Source: JAWAFD01 sp964467175
GTDB lineage: Archaea > Micrarchaeota > Micrarchaeia > Anstonellales > J096
Length of the DNA: 25,014 nt
NCBI GenBank assembly: GCA_964467175.1
Contig: CAYXNY010000007.1
Coordinates: 1 to 25,014 of the forward strand
Direction of reading: 5' to 3'
How positions within the stretch are numbered: the stretch's first letter is position 1; each line of letters begins with the position of its first letter. This document shows positions 19,321 to 25,014 of this stretch, piece by piece. The notes under the pieces are model-generated. The model did no database searches, had not been told where the DNA came from, and saw nothing but the letters and a program-made list of their open reading frames with translations. Both the position numbers and the translations under genes were made by a program.

Positions 19321-22176
19321 ATGGTTAATGAACAAAGCGAAATAAATGAAGAACGATTGGTTAGGATCGCGAGGATCGTTGAGGATGTTGCCAAAATACA
19401 CGCGTTGCATGATGAAATTAACGAGCTACAAGATATTCCCACAAAACTAAAAACATACTTTAATATACTGACCGAAACAAGAGAATTGCTCAGCCAGCTT
19501 AAAGTCAGTAGCATAACGCATTATGTTCCATGGGATTATGAAGATGAATACACAAAAATAGAGCGCGGAACCGCGTATGTAAAAATTGGGGGGGAATGGA
19601 CGGCAATAGGGTTTATAAGAGAGCAGGAAACTATAATGAGGCTTGTAGAAATTAGAAGGGAAATAATAATCAACATTGTTTCTATTTTAGATGATATAGT
19701 AAACGAAGAAGAAAACGGAAAGATTTGCGAAATTAGCAACAAAACATTCGCAGTGATGTTAAGGAATATCGCCGAGAGATTTCTTTTCGATGAAGAAGAC
19801 CTGTCTGGAAGTTTTGAAGAGATGTACGCAAGTTTGGAGAGTGTCTATCTAACGATAAAAAAAATAATCGAAAATAGGCAGCAGAAAGAAATTGGGAGAT
19901 TCAACAGGGAGATTGATGATGAAATAGAAAAAGCGAACGGGCTGTACCAAAAGTACATGTTTATTAAAAAGAATAGGTCATTTGAGGCCAGGTTAAAAGA
20001 GCTGTTGAACGCACAGGCCGCTGATTTGGACATGTATTTAGATGAAATTTACAAAACTATGCCAGATTACTACACGGACCCTAATGGATTGCTTGCACAA
20101 ATTCTCGGTATAAAAACCGATAGAGAAGAAAGCACTATGGATGCGTTGGTGGATCAACTGGAAATGCTTAGCCCAAAAAGTAAGGAGAAAAAAGTGGGTA
20201 TAAAAGAGGAGATTATTGAAAAACTTAATGAAAATAAGAAGAGAGCAGAGAACACATTCTGCGAATATTTTTGGAGGAGGGAGGAAGAAAAAGCAAAAGA
20301 ACAAATGGAGATAATAAGAAAGATTAGCAGGGGGATGGTTAGAGAGGAATTGGAAGGTATTATTGAAGATATAAGCGTTATAAGAAGGTTGAAGAAGCAG
20401 ATTGAAAGGATGAGGTTGAGCGATGAAACGAAGGTGAGGTTTGCATCCATTACAGAAACGATGGAGCTTCTGCACCTCTTGAAAACAGGGATAATTAATC
20501 AGGAGCACAATAGAAATTTCTGGACAATAGAGGATGGGGTGGCTTACCTAAAAACTCCCTCGATTAAATTATGGAATGCAGATGGAGGGCGTATAAGATT
20601 GGGGCATATAATTGAAGAAAGAGAGACCGCTATCCGCGAGCTTAACACACAAAGAACATTTGCATTCGAAAATATCAGAGAGTGTTTAGCAAAAGACATT
20701 GAAGGAATGGATAGTAGAGAACTCTCAGATCTTTTGGAAAGCATAGGGAGAAGGCTCGCATTAAAACAGCAGTCCCAACATTACGAAATAATTAAACTTG
20801 AGGAGGTTGTATGGAATAAATTAAAAGAGATGTATGAAGAGGAGAGGAAAGAAAAGGAAGATGAAGAATTCGCACTCAAATCAGATGAGATTGCGCGCAG
20901 GATAATTGCAACTGCAAAGTATATAGAAGAAATGAAAACGGAGAATGAAGAGGCAAAAAGGATTGGGTCGAAAATGAAGGACGAGATGTATTCTATGTGG
21001 ATAATGGCAAAAAAAGAGAATATCCTACGATTAAGGTCTGAAAAGGAAACATATCTAGAGGCTGTTGAAACCGTATCCGATATGATTACTATGTGTTTTG
21101 AAAGAATCGATGAGATCGAAAATTTTCTCGGGCCTAAGCAAAAAAAAGCGCTTTTCCGCGAAGCTGAAAGCATCGACCCGGATAAAGTTTTGCTGAAGGG
21201 GGCAAAGGATAAGGCATTTCCGCTAATCGAGAATATGAGAAAAATCATTGAGATGATAAAGGAGGAACATAAAGATGACGAAGGGAAAAATGAAAGGTTG
21301 GAAGTACTTTTTGAGGTTTCTGCGATCCTGCTCTCAAAATTTGTCGCTAGGTTCCAGGTACCTTACGTATTGAAAGAGGAGGGGAAAGGGGCGGCGGTAA
21401 GGCCGTTGAATTATGGTGAAAGTGTTTTTATGCTTGGAGGGTTAATTGATTTTCTTGATGTCTTGTATAGATGGGAAAAGATACGCACACCGTACTATAA
21501 TTACAAAATTGAAACGAAGAAGACGATAGAAAGAATAACAGAAGAAACCCTCTGCCCGGCAATAGCTAATATAGAAGATGCGTATGGAGCGGTTGATATG
21601 ATTGCAAGAAGGGTCGGCGAGAGCGAAGAGATAAAAAAAGATGTGGCCGAGACAGTCTGTTACATAGCGAATAAAGTAATGGCGATTGATTTTGAGCTTG
21701 AGAAAAAAGGCGAGAGCCTGAGTAAGGAAGATCAGTTAAGAATGATAAGCATACTCTATATTGCTTCTGCATATGCTGGAACTGGCCTATACAAACAATA
21801 TGCAGATGAAAGGTATGAGGAGCCACTATTACGCATCATAGACGCAATAAAAAATAAAAAAGAAGATATTGGTTTTGCTCTTCAGCTTCTTGACACTATA
21901 TTAGATAATAAATTAAAGGAACAAATACAAATACCTGAATTGAAGAAACTTTATTTGGGCAAAGTGCTTGAAAAACTTAATGAATTGAAAGAAGCTGTTA
22001 AAAATACGTGGGGTGACGAGAGTAAGGCCATATTAAAAATGATTATATCCAAGGTCAACGAAAAGATCAATGAAAGCGATAAGCCAGAAGAAAAAGGAGT
22101 TGGTCTTAGAGGAAGAGGAACAATTAGTATCTCTGGGTTAGAAGAAATAGGAATAGGAAGAATAAGAAGGTGGTAA
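19321..22176 (+). CDS. Large helical, coiled-coil-rich protein with an internal duplication; unknown function
   Basis: 951 residues, not recognised; no signal peptide or membrane segment. It is strongly charged (Glu, Lys, Arg) and mostly helical. Two related units are seen, about residues 19-157 and 347-483. Matching parts include I-V-E-D-V-A-K-I with I-I-E-D-I-S-V-I, I-L-T-E-T-R-E-L-L-S-Q-L-K with S-I-T-E-T-M-E-L-L-H-L-L-K, and I-E-R-G-T-A-Y-V-K with I-E-D-G-V-A-Y-L-K. I-G-F-I-R-E-Q-E-T likewise matches L-G-H-I-I-E-E-R-E-T. Each unit is followed by a coiled-coil-like stretch (about 175-230 and 485-590). The last third (about 640-930) is helical and different. It ends in a Gly/Arg tail. A structural or scaffold role is a guess. 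Eight bases separate it from the convergent thermosome gene. Confidence 0.75.
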   Translation: MVNEQSEINEERLVRIARIVEDVAKIHALHDEINELQDIPTKLKTYFNILTETRELLSQLKVSSITHYVPWDYEDEYTKIERGTAYVKIGGEWTAIGFIREQETIMRLVEIRREIIINIVSILDDIVNEEENGKICEISNKTFAVMLRNIAERFLFDEEDLSGSFEEMYASLESVYLTIKKIIENRQQKEIGRFNREIDDEIEKANGLYQKYMFIKKNRSFEARLKELLNAQAADLDMYLDEIYKTMPDYYTDPNGLLAQILGIKTDREESTMDALVDQLEMLSPKSKEKKVGIKEEIIEKLNENKKRAENTFCEYFWRREEEKAKEQMEIIRKISRGMVREELEGIIEDISVIRRLKKQIERMRLSDETKVRFASITETMELLHLLKTGIINQEHNRNFWTIEDGVAYLKTPSIKLWNADGGRIRLGHIIEERETAIRELNTQRTFAFENIRECLAKDIEGMDSRELSDLLESIGRRLALKQQSQHYEIIKLEEVVWNKLKEMYEEERKEKEDEEFALKSDEIARRIIATAKYIEEMKTENEEAKRIGSKMKDEMYSMWIMAKKENILRLRSEKETYLEAVETVSDMITMCFERIDEIENFLGPKQKKALFREAESIDPDKVLLKGAKDKAFPLIENMRKIIEMIKEEHKDDEGKNERLEVLFEVSAILLSKFVARFQVPYVLKEEGKGAAVRPLNYGESVFMLGGLIDFLDVLYRWEKIRTPYYNYKIETKKTIERITEETLCPAIANIEDAYGAVDMIARRVGESEEIKKDVAETVCYIANKVMAIDFELEKKGESLSKEDQLRMISILYIASAYAGTGLYKQYADERYEEPLLRIIDAIKNKKEDIGFALQLLDTILDNKLKEQIQIPELKKLYLGKVLEKLNELKEAVKNTWGDESKAILKMIISKVNEKINESDKPEEKGVGLRGRGTISISGLEEIGIGRIRRW

Positions 22177-22184
22177 AGAAGAAT

Positions 22185-23840
22185 TTAGTCCTCCCCCACT
22201 CCTCCGCCCATTCCGCCGGGCCCGCCCATTCCCGGAGCTCCTCCGCCGGAGGACTTTCCTTTTGAGCTTATTATGTCGTCTATTCTGAGTATGAGCCTCG
22301 CCGCCTCTGTTGCTGAGGAAAGCGCCTGCTTTTTGACCTTTGTAGGCTCCAAAACGCCGAGGGCTTTCATGTCCGCAATCTTTCCGTTCGTGACATCCAC
22401 CCCCCAAGTTGTCCCTTTCTTTCCATGCTTAGTTCTAAGCTCTACGACAGTGTCTATGGCATCCATTCCACCGTTCTCAGCAAGAGTTATCGGGATGGAC
22501 TCGAGCGCTTCAGCAAAGGCTTCAATCGCAAGCTGCTCTCTTCCTCCAATCTCCGTGGCATAGTCCTTGAGTATTTTTGCGATCGCCATCTCAACGCTTC
22601 CTCCGCCTGTTGTGTAACTTCCCTCTTCAAGCGCAGAGGCAACAGACCCTATGGCGTCTTTTATAGCCCTTTCAACCTCGTTCACAACATGGTCGGTTCC
22701 TCCCCGCACGAATATGGAGACGCTCTTCGGGTCTTTGCATTTTTCGACAAAAACCATTGCCTCTCCGGCAATCTTCTTCTCTGTAACAGCGCCAGCATAC
22801 CCAAGGTCGCTTGCACTTAAACTCTCCAGGCTTGAAACGATCGTTGCACCGGTCGCCTTTGCCAGCTTTTCCATGTCGCTTTTCTTAACCCTTCGCACAG
22901 CAACTATTCCCTGCTTCGCAAGGTAATGCTGGGCTAGGTCGTCTATTCCCTTCTGCACGAATACAACATTCGCTCCGGTTGCTTTTATCTTGTCCACCAT
23001 CTGCTTCAGCATCTTTTCCTCCTGCCTCAAAAATGCCTCAAGCTGGTCGGGAGATGTAATCTCTATTTTTGCGTCTGTTTCTGTTTTCTCTATTTCAAGC
23101 GCGGCATCGAGGAGCGCTATCTTGGCATTTTCAACCTTCTTCGGCATGCTCGCGTTTACAATCTCCTTGTCAACGATCACGCCTTTTATAAGCGATGTAT
23201 CCATTATCTCGCTGCCTGCTTTTTTCTCTATTTGTATGAAATCGGCATCTACTTTTGTTTGTCCGTTTATCTGCTCAGCAACCTGATTTATTGACTCAAC
23301 AACAATATCCGCAATCTTTTCCTTCTCCTTCTGGCTTCCTATCCCCTTGCTTCCCATGGCAACCATAGCGATCTGCTTGAGCACTTTTGTGTCTTTTGGG
23401 CTGACTGGCTCGGAAATTTTTGCGAGCGCTTCAATGCACTTTGCCTCCGCGAGCTCAAAACCCTTTATTATCGTGGTAGGATGGATGTTCTTGTCCAGAA
23501 GCTGGCCTGCATTTTTCAGAAGATAGCCGGCTATAACAACGCTCGTGGTTGTTCCGTCGCCGACCTCCTTGTCCTGCGTTTTCGCAATCTCGACCATTAT
23601 CTTCGCTGTCGGGTGGTCGACGTTCATCTCCTCAAGAATGGTTGCGCCGTCGTTTGTTATTACGATGTCGCCCAAGTCGCTTACCAGCATCTTGTCCATT
23701 CCCTTGGGTCCGAGCGTTGTCTTTATTATGTTCGCCATCGCATAGCCTATTGCTATGTTCAACCGCATCGCGTCCCTTCCTATAATCCTCTGGGCTCCCT
23801 CGCCCATTACGTTTCCTCCTTCTCCGCTTATTCTTGCCAT
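22185..23840 (-). CDS. thsA: Thermosome subunit (group II chaperonin)
   Basis: 551 residues, normal length. Nucleotide-site motifs: T-L-G-P-K-G-M-D (42-49), N-D-G-A-T-I-L (63-69) and G-D-G-T-T-T (94-99). The ATPase-domain E-N-G-G-M-D-A-I-D segment lies near residue 480. The tail is GGAPGMGGPGGMGGG, the flexible Gly-Met C-terminus seen in archaeal and GroEL chaperonins. It forms a double-ring, lid-bearing complex that folds proteins with ATP. GGTGAG lies three bases before the ATG. A more distant TATA-like ATATTTTTTT and a 14-bp palindrome at 23863-23876 suggest a regulated promoter with a short leader, unlike the leaderless neighbours. One subunit gene is seen here; others may exist elsewhere. 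Confidence 0.97.
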   Translation of the reverse strand: MARISGEGGNVMGEGAQRIIGRDAMRLNIAIGYAMANIIKTTLGPKGMDKMLVSDLGDIVITNDGATILEEMNVDHPTAKIMVEIAKTQDKEVGDGTTTSVVIAGYLLKNAGQLLDKNIHPTTIIKGFELAEAKCIEALAKISEPVSPKDTKVLKQIAMVAMGSKGIGSQKEKEKIADIVVESINQVAEQINGQTKVDADFIQIEKKAGSEIMDTSLIKGVIVDKEIVNASMPKKVENAKIALLDAALEIEKTETDAKIEITSPDQLEAFLRQEEKMLKQMVDKIKATGANVVFVQKGIDDLAQHYLAKQGIVAVRRVKKSDMEKLAKATGATIVSSLESLSASDLGYAGAVTEKKIAGEAMVFVEKCKDPKSVSIFVRGGTDHVVNEVERAIKDAIGSVASALEEGSYTTGGGSVEMAIAKILKDYATEIGGREQLAIEAFAEALESIPITLAENGGMDAIDTVVELRTKHGKKGTTWGVDVTNGKIADMKALGVLEPTKVKKQALSSATEAARLILRIDDIISSKGKSSGGGAPGMGGPGGMGGGVGED

Positions 23841-23862
23841 ACTCTCACCTTATATTTATTTT

Positions 23863-23876
23863 TTGTAGCATTACAA
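23863..23876. promoter_or_regulatory. Palindrome at the thermosome promoter, candidate operator
   Basis: TTGTA-GCAT-TACAA, 23-36 bp upstream of the thermosome ATG and close to the start site expected from TATA-like 23880-23893. A heat-shock repressor could bind here (inference). Confidence 0.35.
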
Positions 23877-23931
23877 CTCACAAAAAAATATTGCGTCTTT
23901 CTTTCTAATCGCGAAAAATTTTTAAAACTAT

Positions 23932-24978
23932 CTAACTTCCGTGGGTTGTTCTGAAAATCACGTCTGCATTCAGAAGACCGAGCACAAAATAGACCGACCG
24001 CGGAATGGAGAGGAGAACGAAGTTTATAAATGCCGAGAGGAAGCTCGCAAAAAATTCGTTGAATACTGCTTTTCCTACGAGGGCGGCAAAAAGCATTTCA
24101 AAAAAAATCGCCGCGTAAGCCAACGGGTTTAGAGAAATTAAGAGGAGAGAATTAAAAACGCTGAGTGCTGGAAGGGTGAGCAGAATCCTGTTGAAGCCGA
24201 ATTTTCTTAAAAGCTGGCCGTTTCCGTAAATATACCTGAGGTGCTGTTTCACAAAAGCTGAAAAGGAAGGGGTTCTTCCCAAAGCGTAGATTTTCGGGAT
24301 GAACATTCCGCGGTATCCCTTTTTGAACGCTTTAAATGAGAAATCTATGTCCTCAACGGCCGCATCCTCGCTGAAAAAGCCGGAATCAACAATGGCATTT
24401 TTGCTCAGCAAGGCAACGCTGCCCGCAAAAAAAGCCCTGTCTTTTTTTCCCTCCGCTTCCTGAACTTTCGCGAGGAAGGTTTCGTTCGTAATGCGCATGG
24501 ATTTTTCAATCATGTTTTTTGCAGGAAAAATTTTTACCGTTTGGGCATAAGCGGTTTTTTCATCAAAAAGCGCGAAGGCATCGGGCAGGAAATTTTCGTC
24601 TACAACATGCTCATCGCAATCGAAAACGGCAATGTAATTTTTTGTTTTTTGTTTTCTGATGAAATTGTTAAACGCACTCGCCTTTCCCCGGCTTTCATCA
24701 AAAATATAGGTTATTTTGTTTTTTTTGCAAAAGTTTTTCAGCGCTTCGCTCTCTTTTCCTCCTTTTATCAAAAAAATGCGTTTTTTTCCTTTTAGATTTT
24801 TCAGCGAGAGAAGGCTTTTTTCCACTATTTCTTCCGGTTCGTTCAGCGCAAAAAGAACGACATCGACCGGTTCCGGCATTGTTTTTTTTATTTTTTGCTG
24901 CAACGGCGGCGAAAGGATCAGTGGAAGGGAGAAGAGGATCGTTAAGAGAAGGCCCAGAATTCCGATTTCAAAAAGCAT
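23932..24978 (-). CDS. Membrane-bound family 2 glycosyltransferase
   Basis: 348 residues. One N-terminal membrane helix (4-24), a GT-A catalytic domain (about 36-245), then two or three C-terminal helices (about 263-345). Motifs: V-D-V-V-L-F-A-L-N-E at the domain start, E-S-R-G-K-A (nucleotide loop, 95-100), F-D-C-D-E (119-123, the D-x-D metal site), A-V-E-D-I-D (207-212, with Glu209-Asp210 as ED), and Q-H-L-R-Y-I-Y-G-N-G-Q (245-255), equivalent to Q-x-x-R-W. This layout matches processive or dolichol-phosphate-linked enzymes of the cellulose/hyaluronan synthase type. It probably builds surface polysaccharide or a lipid-linked glycan. TATA at 25001-25008 is 26 bp before the ATG. Confidence 0.88.
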   Translation of the reverse strand: MLFEIGILGLLLTILFSLPLILSPPLQQKIKKTMPEPVDVVLFALNEPEEIVEKSLLSLKNLKGKKRIFLIKGGKESEALKNFCKKNKITYIFDESRGKASAFNNFIRKQKTKNYIAVFDCDEHVVDENFLPDAFALFDEKTAYAQTVKIFPAKNMIEKSMRITNETFLAKVQEAEGKKDRAFFAGSVALLSKNAIVDSGFFSEDAAVEDIDFSFKAFKKGYRGMFIPKIYALGRTPSFSAFVKQHLRYIYGNGQLLRKFGFNRILLTLPALSVFNSLLLISLNPLAYAAIFFEMLFAALVGKAVFNEFFASFLSAFINFVLLSIPRSVYFVLGLLNADVIFRTTHGS

Positions 24979-25000
24979 ATTCTTGCTTGCGCTGATAGTA

Positions 25001-25008
25001 TTTTAAAA
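25001..25008 (-). promoter_or_regulatory. TATA element of the glycosyltransferase gene
   Basis: TTTTAAAA, centred 26 bp upstream of ATG 24978; leaderless transcript expected. Confidence 0.55.
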
Positions 25009-25014
25009 ACTTAG

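Noticed and set aside
22138..22407. 89-codon frame overlapping the thermosome 3' end
   Set aside because: It is an alternative frame of the Gly-Met-rich chaperonin tail, with no start signal.
1..25014. CRISPR array
   Set aside because: No regularly spaced repeats of 25-40 bp were seen. The only long direct repeat is the two-copy 28-bp unit in the tRNA intron.

Overview
This window is archaeal chromosome. It carries a thermosome (group II chaperonin), archaeal-type SRP54, archaeal D-aminoacyl-tRNA deacylase (DtdA), short archaeal triosephosphate isomerase, two geranylgeranyl-reductase-family flavoproteins with a ferredoxin, and tRNA genes broken by bulge-helix-bulge (BHB) introns. Most first genes have an A/T-rich TATA element centred about 26 bp upstream of the start codon, implying leaderless mRNAs; operon-internal genes and a few others use GGTGA-type Shine-Dalgarno sites. 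Small genes, tight packing, Cys-rich lipoproteins and heavily introned tRNAs suggest a small-genome DPANN-type archaeon (for example near Micrarchaeota or Diapherotrites). That placement is an inference.

Left part (1-7.2 kb, nearly all minus strand): the start of adenylosuccinate lyase; a large surface protein; a ferredoxin plus geranylgeranyl reductase pair for saturating isoprenoid lipids, the reductase being split by a 384-residue intein with a LAGLIDADG endonuclease; an ArsR-thioredoxin-permease operon that looks like metalloid resistance; and a small unknown gene. Middle (7.2-13.4 kb): an Lrp-family regulator; a BofA-like membrane protein with SRP54; a second reductase-family flavoprotein coupled to UppP (lipid-carrier phosphatase); a nucleotidyltransferase-like protein; a Cys-rich lipoprotein; and DtdA.

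Accessory RNA-rich part (13.4-16.9 kb): a 148-bp palindromic element resembling a non-autonomous IS200/IS605 remnant; an unknown helical protein; tRNA-Thr(CGU) with a 239-nt anticodon-loop intron and a 52-nt T-loop intron; a CPA2-type antiporter that shares a bidirectional TATA region with the tRNA; another unknown protein; and tRNA-Ser(CGA), also with anticodon-loop and T-loop introns, whose 3' part is antisense to the last 22 codons of that protein gene. Three of the four introns share sequence, which suggests a spreading intron family. The long tRNA-Thr intron holds a structured insert flanked by a 28-bp direct repeat. Neither tRNA gene appears as an uninterrupted sequence; both were found by pairing stems across introns.

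Right part (16.9-25 kb): triosephosphate isomerase; RNase HI coupled to a CPA1-like antiporter that lacks the usual transport aspartate; a 951-residue helical protein with an internal duplication; the thermosome; and a membrane glycosyltransferase.
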